Shown here: positions 35,284-48,168 of the stretch, piece after piece
Position numbering within the stretch: position 1 is the first letter of the stretch
How the letters are laid out: each line of letters starts with the position of its first letter
Assembly: GCA_900239685.1 (NCBI GenBank)
Contig: OENT01000023.1
Coordinates: forward strand, 296,168 to 360,167
Length of the DNA stretch: 64,000 nucleotides
Direction: 5' to 3'
DNA from: Rotaria macrura
Taxonomy: Eukaryota > Rotifera > Eurotatoria > Philodinida > Philodinidae
Translations under genes and position numbers: made by a program
Notes under the pieces: generated by a model
What the model was told of the DNA's origin: nothing
Databases searched by the model: none
What the model saw: the letters and a program-made list of their open reading frames with translations, nothing else

Positions 35284-37829
35284 TTATCTATGACGAGATT
35301 TATCATTGACAATGAAAATATTTTTTCCCGAACCAACAATCATATTAGGTCGAGTTACATCTGTATCAGCACAATAAACGGCATTTTCAAGATCTGTTAT
35401 ACCGCCCACCATCTATTTCATTTTGAAAGAGAAAAAAAAACAAAATCATTCAAGATTTTTCCAAATATTATATCGCTACTTGTAATATGGAATAATCATA
35501 GATTATTGCTTCATTCTTATCATTTCCAGCACATAGAATATATTCTTTTGGACTAAATTTCGTACAATAAAGCTACAAAAAGAAAAAAAAAGAAAACAAT
35601 AGTCATATAAACCATATATAACTTACCATACAAGTTGCATTGGTTTGAAATGCATCTTTAATTAAATCACCAGTTGAAAAATCCCAAATCTAAACAAGTT
35701 TCAGTAGGTTATTTGTTTGTCTATATTTTCTATGTTTCTTTCTACCTGTAAAGTTGAATTTCTTCTCCAAGATCCCGTCAAAATAACTTGATGTTCAGCA
35801 ATAATATCTAAAGCATCACCACATAAATGTGGACCACCGAAATGTTTTTGCGAATGAGCTGCACGTTCATCCCAATAATGAACCGTTTCATCCCAACCAC
35901 CCGTAAGAAAAACAGTTTCCATGACTGGATGTGAACGAATGGCATGTATACGATTTTTATGACCATCCATATTTTCTCGACTTTCTCTAATTTTTGTTTT
36001 ATTTTTAATAACAAAAGAAAAAAGAAACAACAAATAAATATTCAACTCATTGAATAGACTAACCAAAACCATACTTACGATGCTTGTGATTTGCGAATTA
36101 ATTTCTTCGTTGTAAAATCATAACAATTGATTACACAATCGCTACCTACAGTTTTAAGTGAGAGAACAACATGTTAGTATATTTGTTTTAGTTAAGAAAT
36201 TTACCAGCAACGTATAAACGTGTATAATTCGAATTAAAATCGAGTGCCAATGGTTGTCGATCCTTTTCATCGAATGTGTAGACACATTGTTGAGTTGGAT
36301 AATGCCAAACTTTGACATAGCCAGCTGTATCTAAAAACACAGTTTTATTTTTCACAGATGAAACACGGTTTTTCTTTTCCAATTATAAACACACTGCTTA
36401 CAAGTAGCTGCGACCATTTTTTGATGATCCAGTTTTAAATCATCTTTGTTTGCATAAAATTTCAGACAAGTTACAGGATAACCTAATGATTAAGAAAAAT
36501 TCTATAAAGACGCCTGTGATTAAAACAAAACAAAAAACGTTTTTGTTTTCTTCTTTCATATTTACGCCGTGTTTTTGTATCGTCATCACTGAGAACATAT
36601 AGAAACTGTCCTGCTTTTGAATAGATCTATGAACATAGAAAATAAACATTATCCACATATCGATCACATTAGAAATCATTTCTAGGTTACACGTCCACAG
36701 AAACGTTCGAAAATAGATAAGCTGCATGCGATAGTATCAATCTGAATACATCGATTCAGAAGGTGGGATAGAAAATTTTATCAATAGAAATTCGTTTATG
36801 AGTAATGACTCCTAATACTAGCAATCAAGTTGGAAGATTTCAACCATCATAAATAGATTTTCAAGTTACAGATATCATTTTTATCGTTCGTTCATTTAAC
36901 CTTGAAAATGTTCCAACCACTTAAGAACACAATTATATTTTAAAAATTTTATACGCTTCATCGAATCAAAGATGCCATTAAAAACGATCGTTTAGCAATA
37001 CTTCATAGTCACTACTACTAATTAGTAAAGTTCCTTGCTCGAAACATTATAATGGACTTTTCTAATACATGCATTATTTATGAACTCTTGACGCAGTGTA
37101 CCTTTCCGTAGTAAGAAATTGAACAGATCTATATGCCTATGCTTTGTTTTTTCTTCTTCACATTCATTCTTTGTTCACACATGTTATATCCTTGAAATTC
37201 TGAAATATTATTTAAAATAATCATAAAAGTGAGAATTAAAAAAGTAGCACTTCGATTGTATACTCATGTTTTAAGTAAAATGAATCACATAACTCATTTC
37301 TTCTATAGTAATTAGTGAATAAGCAAGAAAAATCTGTCACTTCCCCGCAGTTAAAGATGATACAGAACGAAAAAATTGGTAAGAAAAACTAAATTTTCAT
37401 AAAAATATTTTCAACTTACCTTAATTGTACCATAACCTAGGCCAACAGCAAATACATCTCCTAGAGGACTGTATTTACAACATAGTACATATTCTTCGCA
37501 ATCCCTATAATAAGATAAATGACTTGGTTTCGCTGGTTGTTTTTTTTCTTCTCATCTCATGTCTACTTACACAACATTAGCTAATTCGAAATCACCTAAC
37601 ATTAAATGTTTTGGACGTTGATCAATTATTTTAGTTGTCGACATTCGACGTGTACGAGTAGCTCCAGAAAATGACGCTATGGAAGCTTCACTATTAGCCA
37701 GTGATATTGAACTACGTCTTTCACCTAATTAATCGTATAAATCATCATAATAGTTAATAATTCAATGAAAAATAGCGAATATCCCAAGGACAAGATTAAC
37801 GCACCAATAGATTTTGATGGTGTTGTCAT
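35284..37829 (-). CDS. WD40-repeat protein of unassigned family
   Basis: Eleven exons: 37829-37805, 37724-37571, 37504-37420, 36626-36566, 36482-36402, 36330-36205, 36145-36079, 35986-35746, 35689-35627, 35572-35480 and 35412-35284; 374 aa. The N-terminal 60 residues are Ser/Arg-rich and probably disordered. After them at least five blades can be read: EYVLCCKYSPLGDVFAVG, then AGYVKVWHYPT, HKNRIHAIRSHP with TGGWDETVHYWDER, TGSWRRNSTLQIWDFSTG, and LYCTKFSPKEYILCAGND. The length fits a single seven-bladed beta-propeller, a protein-binding platform. I cannot name the orthologue. One intron (36627-37419) is 793 bp; the rest are short. Confidence 0.78.
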
Positions 37830-38416
37830 TGTATTTTGATCGAAAAAGGCTTATTTCAATCTTTCAATTGACTTTTAAAATGATTATTTTTCTTTTGCTT
37901 CTTATTTCTAACGTTTCTATACGAATATAAAATTTCAATTAATCAATCACAAAATCACATTTCATTTTGTTAGTCTTTGCAGGTCAAAGAACAATAAGAC
38001 TGACTGATGGAATGAAGAAAGTGTTGAAAAAAATTAAAAGAACGAATAAAACAGAGAATGGTGAAGATCATCAAGACTGCACGGTAACCGAGTAACAAAA
38101 TACAAGAAAAAGAAGAAAAGAGAGAGTGAGAGAGAAAAAGCCCTATAGTTAAAATGAAAATAGAGTAACTTTCTTATGTATTTTACATTCTTTCCTTCAT
38201 TTTTACCAAATGAAGAATAGTGTATTTTATACATATTATTGTATGAATCTATATATTTATTATATCCTTGATGTGGCCATGGAAAAGGTTTTACTTCGGC
38301 AAAAAAAATTAAAAAATACGATTCAAAAGTGTATGTTTATTTTAAGGGAAAACGATGTTAAAAACAGCCTTGACTATGTGTACGTATGTGTAGATGAGAA
38401 TTTTTCTTCGACTTAC

Positions 38417-38600
38417 TTAATAGTGATTCAGTAATCGGACTTTGCTTATCGATGATCTTGGCTTCGATAAGCTCATTAAGATTATTAAATACAATCGAAG
38501 AATCCGAAGTTGACTCTTTAGAATCATCTTCGTCAGGGCCATTCGAGGAATTATCCGAAAAAGAGATAAAATTACTCAAAACATTATTATATGTTAACAT
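38417..38600 (-). CDS. possible isolated first exon, acidic Ser-rich peptide
   Basis: ATG at 38600 opens 61 codons, ending at a strong GTAAGTCG donor (phase 1). The peptide has an acidic patch (DEDDSKESTSDSS) and a helical NLNELIEAKIIDK stretch, unlike the random hydrophobic frames nearby. No convincing second exon was found before the WD40 gene, and I could not splice it to that gene's ATG exon. It may be an unannotated gene or an alternative first exon. Confidence 0.25.
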
Positions 38601-41072
38601 TCTATCGTTGTGTAAAAGACTATAATATCTGATTTTCTTTTGTTGACATGGTTTTCATAATCAATGAAAATTTGCTGGAACGCGAGTGTTCATCAAGATG
38701 AAAACAGTTTCGCTCGTGTTTTTATGCTCATATTAAGCAAAATTATGAATCTATTCTAGATTGCCATATCTGTCAATATTCGAAACGATTCAACATATAA
38801 TATTTATGCGAACGAATACTATTGTCGATATTACTTTGCGAGCAGTAATTTCGTCCTGTATTTATTCTCGTTCTCAAGACTTTTGGTGAAAGAAACTTCA
38901 AAGAGCTGACTTTGGAACGAATTCTTTATTGAATTTCTCACAGTTCGACTAAACTCTAGGAATGCAACACTTTATAAAGCAGGTACACGAGCGAGGTGTG
39001 TGATCAGCAAAAGAATTTTTTTTTGAAGTTTCATATATATATATATCACATAGTGAGAAGGCTTAAAGTTTTCCCAGGTGTGAGAATCTGAAAAACACGA
39101 GATCATTAGCTAGTGATAGAATACAGTATAAATATTGATTGCATGTTAATTTCTATTCTGTTGATGATGAGAACCTGTCGAGATTTGTTTTTTTTGTACT
39201 GAATTACTTAAGTTGATGAATATTTATTCGAGCTTTTTAATCATAATCATATTTCAACGCGAACTCACTACTCCCATGTAGTGAGGATTCGCAAAATATC
39301 AATGATAAACGAAAACTAGTCTCAATGCTATAAAGTGAACTATATGGGTTTGGCTGGACTGCCTTACAAATAGATCTAAAATAAATACACTTTCCCTCTT
39401 TTCAATGAGCACTATCATTTTTCTTTTTAAGAACCAAGAACTGAAACTACAGATATTCATTTCTCTTTTCTTTTTCGTAAATATTGATTATAGCGTATCA
39501 ATATTGGTTGCATCTTATTATCCACAAAATGTTCTTTTGTACGACATGTGAAGTGAAAACTTATTCTTTTCAATGTTTACATACATGTAAAGAATCCTTG
39601 AATACTAGCTACAATATTGATTCCATTTTCTATGCGAAACTGTTGTCTAATATATTTCTTTACGCTCATTCAATCATATGTCATTTGTAACAGTAAGATA
39701 TTTATAAACCATTATTATTTGCAAATTTGCTTGTTTCATTTTTTTTATTGGAACCAATATGAATTGAGATTGACTTGTGACTAACAGTTGTGAAGATGTT
39801 CGAGATACGAAAACAAAAATGAATGTCTTTCTTTCTTGTACTCAGTGACCTATCCTCCCTTTTGCTTCGTTTCATAAATTGAAAATGAACAGAAAAGATA
39901 TGAAAAAGAAAAAGAAAATATGAATATCGATATAGTTGTAGTGAATCTGTGAGTGCACTTCTAGGTAATCCCTGATGAATCCATACGCATAAGACTAATT
40001 ATATATACAATATAAAGAATGATTCGTACGCCATTTCTTTATTACAGTTTGCATAGTGAAGACAAACAATGCTTATTCTAAGGCTGAACAGCGTAAAATA
40101 TTATCAACGAATAATCTATTTTGTAGGAGTACTTTTTGTAAAAAATTGATTAGACAAAATTGAACGTTATTAAAATGCTCTGATCTGTGGGAAGATGTTT
40201 TCGTTTGTCACAATCTACCATGTGTTTTGAAGTGCATATTTAAAGGAAAACCGTTTGACAAAAATATGCCGCAATAGTCAATATCAACGACAGAACTAAT
40301 TTTTTGCTCTTCATCATAGATTTATGCTTCTGTCGTTGTATTTCACATGTACATCAAACATTCATGTTTCGTTAAATGTCATGTACTCAGTTTCAAAATT
40401 ATACATTGAAATTTTCTTCGACGAAACATCCTAATAGTGTGTCTTAATGTACTACTCTTCGATAGTTCAGATAAACCTTTTCTTATGGTGATGATATCGT
40501 TAGTACTGTCTTCAAACTCGATTTCACCCAACAAATTAAATACTCTGAAGAATAATAAAGAGCCAACTATCATAACAATTCTGAGTTGTAGGTACAAAAA
40601 AGAACATGTGGCATGTACGCAATCTTCTCAAAAGAATTCTGCTAATTTGTGCAAAAATTGCATAGCACACTGAAGGATAAAAACGAATATAATTATGATT
40701 GAAACATGAAACCAAACAGTCAATGAATATGATGCTTGATTGTGATAACAAGAATATAGATATATACTTTTTCTTTCACGACCTACATAAAGTTCTTGAT
40801 TTACATAGTGATCGACAGTGATCCTTAAACAACAGTCTTCGTCAATGTTTCTCTTATGAACGTAAACGGGGAAATTTCTCGATACGGGACGTACATTCAT
40901 GAGAAATGATTAACATACACTGACGATATTCAAATGATGATATTTAAACATTAAAGACTAAAAGATATTGAATTACAATCTGATTTGTAGGATTGTATAT
41001 CCTACAGATCGTCTATTTGGTTATACATTCGAAATATTAGATATCTTCTTTTTTCTTGATGCACTTTTATTA
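38601..41072. other. intergenic, downstream of SUPV3L1
   Basis: AT-rich 2.5 kb. A minus frame at 40900-40628 (90 codons, polar N-terminus then a hydrophobic helix ending at KLAEFF) could be a small membrane protein, but it overlaps plus-strand frames of similar length and has no recognised motif. Confidence 0.5.
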
Positions 41073-44000
41073 TTAAGATACAGAAGAACAATTCAAACTC
41101 TTAATAATATTATCCTGAGTACGTGCAACATGATCGATTTGATGAGTGAGTTTCGCAATATTCAGTACACCATAATGTATGATTCGATCAAGTTCTATTT
41201 GAGTATTTTTTACTAATTCTTTATCGGGAAATATTTGACTAAAACGATGACTAAATAAAGAAAGAAACACAACAAGAAAAATGAACAAATGTGGCAATGA
41301 TTACAAATATTTAAGAAATATAACTTACCTAAGCCATAAATAAAGATCAAAACAATCGAAAACTTCTTCTAAATGTACTAAATTAGTGATTGTATTCGGT
41401 GTCTGAAATGGCCAATCCATTTGTTTTGAAAGCCAATCAAAAGTGATGGGCTCGTTGAGACTGAATTGCCGAGCATACTATAAAGATAAATAATAGGATC
41501 TTAGAAAATGCTTGTCATCGAATATGTTCATACTTTCAAAAACATTGAGCAAACAAAATTCATATTTTTATTTATGGGAGCACATGAAAAGACGTAACGG
41601 TCTCGAATTGATAATGGAACATGTTCAATAATATCTGCGAGAAATTTCATATTTTCAATATTGCACATAAAAAATAAATTATTGTTTAATTGAGAAAGTT
41701 TTATGAATATATCCTAAAAGAAAACGTAATAAGCCTTTCAACCTACAAAAGTTTATAGGTTTACCATTAAACTGGATAGTGAATGTTTCGGTAGATAATA
41801 GGAAAACATTTCGATTTGTTCAGCTGTTGGATGAAGTCCAGCACGCTAGAGAAGAATCACAATTAGATCTTATCAAAGTTCGATAGTTATCCACAAGTAG
41901 CAACGGATTATTGAAGGATATGTAGGGTTCGACTCATTTTCTTTTGATCATGATAATGAACAAAATTTCAAATAATAAACCGTTTCAAAATATTTACTTA
42001 ATTGACTAATCAACAAATTCTCTAACTTGTTATCTTGTTCTGTTTGTCTATTCAAAGAAAAACAAAACATTGCAACACATCATTTTTATAACATTTACCG
42101 ATTGTATTCATTAATATTGATGCTAACAATATGCATGAAAAGAAAACAAATAGATTGATGTCATCGAATATTGATGTACAACTAAACAATATGGACAATA
42201 GTATCGTAATTTCGATCGTTCCTTCATAGTCGACATGTCGAATGAATTACTTTAGATTTGTTTAGTTATCAGCCATTGAAAAGAATCTAAGTATGAATGA
42301 GGAGAACACAAAAACTCGGTTGCTGCTAGTTTTGCTTTGGGAAACCCTTCATTTCACCATCGATCTGGTTGACAAAGAATTCAACATAAATAGAATAATC
42401 AAATCTATCAATCTATACTTTTCAACGCTAATGTATTCGACCAAATTCATACTTTGATTATTTCTGCTTGTCGATGAATAATATCTTTCAATAAAGATGA
42501 ATCATCACGGCGAAATGTAGTTACTTCACCATCAGGAAATGCAGTTGCAAATCTAATAGACAATATTATAATTCATATTGTAGCTTGTTTTATCGGTTGT
42601 CTAACCTTCCTGCTCGACCAGCGATTTGCAGAGCTTGTGATGTTGTTACATTGTTTTTTTCTTTTTCACCTTGATCGTTTAATTGTGGTTTTGTTAAGCT
42701 ATAGAAAATAACACGTTTGATACTTCTAAAAGAAAGAAGAGATAAATCAAATATAAACAATACAAAACAAAACAAACAAACAAACAAACAAACACAAATG
42801 CAATGAAATAACGTACAGATTAATACCCATACCAATTGCATCTGTAGCAACCATAATTTTGCAGACATCATTCGGATCATTAAATCTTTGAGCTTGTAAT
42901 AATTTAGTACCTAATAGAATATGTATAGGAATGTAAATATCACCGAATAATAACCTATTTTACCCGGTGGTAGTGATCCATATATGACAGCAACTTCATG
43001 ACCACGTCTTTCTAATTCACGTGCCACATGAAATATATCATTTTTATTGAAACATACAAAACAATCACCTGGCTTTACATTATCGAATTTTTCTGAAAAA
43101 TTGAAATAAAAAACAACAATCTATGCTATTCAAATTAGTTTCAACTTATATAATAAACAGAATATAAGTTTATGTAAACTGGTACAAACTTAAGTAGTAA
43201 GCTCACGATTTTCAAATCGATATGTATGTATACATATCGACTTACCCTCATGTATGATCGTGAACAATGTAAGTAAAGAATTCTTACGACATAATCAGTT
43301 TCCAGTTGTTTACAAAATTTCAAATAATAATACTTTAAGATTATATGAACTAAATTGGAATATTTATGTTCTTACAATTACCTACTGCGTGGTCTAAATA
43401 ATTTAATTTTGTCAGCCGTTCATATTCTCGAATTTCGAATTCATCATCTGTTGTAATCAATAATTCTTGTATTAACTCTTTTGTTGAAATTTCTCCACAT
43501 AGATGAATTTCTTTTGCTTGAAGGCCTACGTATTTATGATAAAGAAAGAAATATACGATATAACACGAACTACTAATAGTATATTTTACCCAGTAAGGCC
43601 CGTGTCCATGCCCAACCACGTTGTGGATCGCGAATCATTTGAATTTCATCAATAACAGCGACATCATCTATTGAAAGAAAACATTAAAACGATTCAAGAA
43701 AGATCATGTGATACATACAAACACTATTTAAATTCGTCATTTCAACAGTACATGCTACATGATTTGCTGATTTTCCTTCCAAATCACCAAAACGGCGTTC
43801 TTCACCAGTGACTAAATCACATTTTGTACCCTAAAACGATACTCGACCATCGATCTGAAGAAACACAATGAAAATATGTACTGCAAGATTTGTCTTATGA
43901 AAAACTTCCGAAGCTAGTAATTTTAATGGTCCACAATAGATACCACTTTCACTATTCATAAAGCGTTGTAGTGCATGATATGTCTAGTAAGAGGTAAGAA

Positions 44001-44947
44001 AGAAGAATTTTAAAAATAGATCGATGACTATCTTACTTTTCCACTATTTGTTGGACCAGCATGAAAAATAATTTTTCGTTGCAGAGCTCTCGCATCTGGA
44101 TACCTAAAAACGTTTTTGATTTCAAATAATCTTTGTTTTGCTGCAGGGAAAGTTACCAATCAGCTGGATTTCTAAGATCACTAATTTTTGTCAGATCGTC
44201 TATACAATGTAAATGAGGAAACATCTGCTTTGCATGTCGTAAGAAATGTGGAAACATATCAGTAACATGACCTAATAAAATCAGATGCAAAAATTGATCA
44301 TAGGAATGGAGACATAAATAAAACATTTACCAGCACCAGATATAATATCATTCAATACAATTTGAAAATCAACAGGTAACGTATTTGACTGAATAAGAAA
44401 TTTTCGAAAACTAACATAAGCACTCTTAAATAGATGAAGATCAACACCCTGATCTATAGCAAGTTTTTTTACATCGTCACGACGATAGAACTCATTTATT
44501 AGACGTAGAAGATCATCTAGAGAGAAAAAAATTACACAATTTTAAGAAAGACTTCGATTGATCTATTTTCATATTACTTTTTTCAAGTTTTTTCATAGCT
44601 TTTGATTCTACATTGGCATTCAAATGATTATTATTATTATTATTATTATATAACAGAAGTGGGTCGAATTCATCTTTAAGAATCATTAATTTGACATCGT
44701 TTGGTCGAAATTGTCGATGGATAGTATTCACTAGCTTATTAGTTACGTTGGAACGTCTTTGAAATTGATCATGATGATGTACGGGCATAGGAAATGCTTG
44801 AGATCTTGTATTATCGGTAGGATTTGATAATGTGTGAGCTTTGCACGAGTGGCCCAATACTATCTTCGAGCATAAAACTAGCCGTTGGTATGGGCCAAGA
44901 TAACAACAGTACTTGTTCACAAACTTCTGCGTAGCAATATTCAACAT
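41073..44947 (-). CDS. SUPV3L1: mitochondrial ATP-dependent RNA helicase SUV3-like
   Basis: Sixteen exons: 44947-44578, 44516-44331, 44271-44157, 44103-44037, 43983-43882, 43830-43725, 43667-43590, 43525-43382, 43092-42964, 42910-42817, 42725-42606, 42552-42453, 41845-41765, 41713-41534, 41477-41329 and 41250-41073; 732 aa. Motif I is GPTNSGKT (240-247), split across exons 4 and 5. Motif II is DEIQ (322-325) in place of DEAD, as in all Suv3. Motif VI is QIAGRAGR (497-504). Other family blocks are [32 protein letters not shown] and [14 protein letters not shown]. Suv3 unwinds RNA in the mitochondrial degradosome with PNPase. The N-terminus is hydrophobic and basic, compatible with mitochondrial import. 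The C-terminus is shorter than in human (786 aa). A strong acceptor (TTATTACAG) ends six bases before the ATG. Confidence 0.94.
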
Positions 44948-46764
44948 GTTGATCTGTAATAAGAAAATGAACTGATAGCCTATATTTAATATATGAAAAA
45001 TGAATTAATTTATTCTTGAAATAAACCTTCACGTCAATTTATCAGTATACTTAATAGAACGATTATGCTTGCTATAGTTACTAAGTATGTGATTCTAAAC
45101 AACACACAGCTATCTTACTAGCGTGAGAAGATGCGACATAGTTTGTTTAAAAGATATTTTTCGAATAGAAAATCAACTGTAGGTAATTACACAACATCCT
45201 GTCACGTGTTCACACATTCCCATGAGATCAAATGACGAAAGATGGACTACTAAATAAGATTTCATTTGAATAGATTCAGTGATTATCAAAATCGATAGTA
45301 ACTGATTTCTTCTAGAATACTGCACAGTACATAATATATAATAGTGATGTATGCATTCTACTAGTAACAAGAAGTCTATCTCACGATGTTGCGTGTCAGA
45401 TAAAAATTGGCATGTGAGCCTGGGATGAACACCGATAATCTCTTCTCTATTGTTTTATCTTTATTTAAGTCATGAGTTTCTATGGTGAATAGGATATGAC
45501 AAAGCGATTCGATTTCGATCGGGATTCAATCTTAACTTGTTCCAAGATCGAAACAATAGTAAAACTAATGTTCGGTGAAATCATTTGTTTCCCGAATCTG
45601 AACTATAAACGAGACTATTCTGTAGATCTCTACTACAAATCGTAGTCATACTACTGCTGATCATTAGCTTGGATATTATGAAAATGACTATTGAGACAAC
45701 ATCGATTGAAGACAAATTATTCACGTGTTTTCTACCTCGACGAAAACTTGGAAATCGGAAAGTATTTTCTAATCTACTCAACTGCATGAAACAAAAATGG
45801 TTTAGTTTTTTTCTTGTTCAAATGTTTGCAAAATATATTTATTTTTATTTACATTCTCAAGGAATCATACTGATTGGTAAACATGAGTTTTTTTCTGTTT
45901 TTGAGAAATAGAATCAATAAGTTTTCACCAAAGAAACCATGACCATGTTCAGAAAATAAATTTAAATGAAATTAAAAAGAGTAAACCTCACGATAATCTT
46001 GATCTAAATCAGAATCCGAAATCAAATGCTTGTTCTTTGAAGTAATACACGGCTTTCTTTTATGGCAGCAAACTAAAGGATATTCTCAAGACAGACACTC
46101 AAACAGAGACATATTTCAAATCAATAAGATAATCTGATAACGTACTAATACAAAAAAAAATAAAACAAATTATTAATAAAAATTGTCCATGCAAACTGTC
46201 TTTACATAGTAGGTAGATTTGTTGAAGAAAGATACAAATACTAAAAAGATAGACAAATACAAGAAACGAATTACACTTTGTGTATGCTGAGAAACTGTCA
46301 AAACGCGACTTCATTGTTTCTTTTTGTAATAATGAATCCATATGTGAAGGAGAAATTTTTGAGGTCATTATCTCCTCAAGTGATATGTCTATTACATCTA
46401 TATCAAACTTTGTATTTTACTAATTCAAAATTAGTATCAACTTGAAATAGAACTGTTTCATGTTATTATTCATCTGTAGACGGATATAATTTTTTCTCTA
46501 AAAACAAAAAAAAATAACAACAAATATTCTTTTCTTCTTTGTTTAACGTTGTCAATACGCAACTGTCAGTCAGCATTATATTTTTTTTATTGTCGAAAGA
46601 CAACATATCCACTCCCGTCAGTTATAACATGAACGAGAATAAAATGAAAAGAAAAATAGACAAATAAAAAAAAAATGCGTATATATTTTTTTTTTGTATT
46701 TTGTTGTTGATGTTGTAAATAATAATAATTGCTGACAGTTCTAAGAAATGACAACATCATGTCC
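44948..46764. other. intergenic between SUPV3L1 and PA2G4
   Basis: No accepted gene. Overlapping opposite-strand frames at 45581-45911 and a hydrophobic minus frame at 46099-46368 are probably chance. 46440-46764 holds the 3' flank of PA2G4. Confidence 0.55.
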
Positions 46765-48168
46765 TTATGCATTGTTATTTGTTTTCTTTGATTTTGTCTT
46801 TTTACCAGTTGATTCTTTTTGTATAACTTCATCAGGTTCATCTTCAAATTCTTCATCACCATCGTCTTCAACAGCTTCAATCATTTCAGTACTGATTGCA
46901 CTTGCTCCTTGATTGCCTTGTTGATTACTATTGGCTTTCTTCTTTTTCTTATTTTTTTTCTTCTTTTGTGTTGAACTTGTTAATAATTGTTTAACATCAC
47001 TATCAAGTATTTTATATTCTGATTCATAGAGATCTAAATCAATTGGTAAGCCTGTTATTTTCATTTGTCCACTTGGCATCAATAAAAGTGTAAATTTGAA
47101 TTCCGCGACGAATTCTCCTTCTTTTTCTTGATACACAGGATAGGGTTCAACAAGATCATGTTTAGCACATTCAATAACACCCATACGTGCACGTTTTTCA
47201 TCTTCGAAATGTCTTAATGTGAATGGCATTAACGAAAAACGTTTTTCAACTTCAGACAAAAATACACGTGATGATTTCATACGTAATTGATAAATAAAAT
47301 CTTTTTTCTTATAGACTGTTGTACGTATATCAGTTTCACGTGGTTTACCTTCACCAGATGACATTAGTACATCGACAGCATAGACTTCATGTAAAGCAAA
47401 TTCTTGTTTTTCGATTTCACGTCGTTGCATTTCAGTTGGATTTTGATAAATTTTCTTTTCACCATCAATAATACCTCGTGTCATTTGATATGACATCATA
47501 CCTAAATTGTATGTACATGCGTTTGATTTCCATTGGAAAATTTACAAAACTAAAACTATAATTTTCTGTATACCTTCAACTGGTTTGCAATGATAAGCAC
47601 TAGCAATACGATCGGTGATTTCTGTAACAGCCATATTATTTTCACCTGGTTTAATAGAACGAAGTGCCGCTTCAGCAGCATAATATGCAGCAAGAATACA
47701 ATCAGCTCGTCGACCAGTAACCTTTTTCTCTCGTGTAGCACCGACAACGATCGTGTGTGCAACAACGGCAATATATCCATCAATATGACAGCCTAAATCA
47801 ATTTTAACAGCATCATCATCTTTTAATACGATATCAGGATCCGATATTAATGGACTAAAATGACATATATAATTATTCACTGATAAACATGTTGGAAATG
47901 CAATTCCTTTTTTAACATCTTTATCTTTTTTAAATACACGTGAAGTTTCTTCTTCTAAACGTTTATCGCCATAAATACATGTATCTTTCACAGATGCTCC
48001 AGGTACACATCGATCAATAACTTCACGAAGAATACGTTGTGTTATTTCTGATGCCATCTTATATTTAGTAACAACGAGATCACTAGCAATGGTTTCTTCT
48101 TGTGCTGTTTTCGATGATGTCGACTCGCCTGACGAAGACGAGACACTTGCGGAACGAGACGACGACAT
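46765..48168 (-). CDS. PA2G4: proliferation-associated protein 2G4 (EBP1)
   Basis: Two exons, 48168-47574 and 47501-46765, 443 aa. After a Ser-rich leader, the methionine-aminopeptidase-like 'pita-bread' domain runs from [13 protein letters not shown] through [34 protein letters not shown] and KPVEGMMSYQM to [25 protein letters not shown]-type [19 protein letters not shown] and [16 protein letters not shown]. The family has lost peptidase activity and acts in ribosome and translation control and in nuclear signalling. The C-terminus carries a Lys-rich stretch ([10 protein letters not shown]), the nucleolar/RNA-binding part, and then an acidic segment and a second basic end. A CTCTGCTAG acceptor lies 31 bases upstream of the ATG. 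Confidence 0.95.

Noticed and set aside
40379-40931. Cluster of overlapping frames on both strands
   Set aside because: Four frames of similar length overlap with no family signal. A minus-strand membrane protein is possible but not supported enough to list as a gene.
46099-46368. 89-codon hydrophobic minus frame
   Set aside because: Composition fits T/A-rich non-coding DNA. No splice support or recognisable motif, and it lies in the spacer between two well-defined genes.
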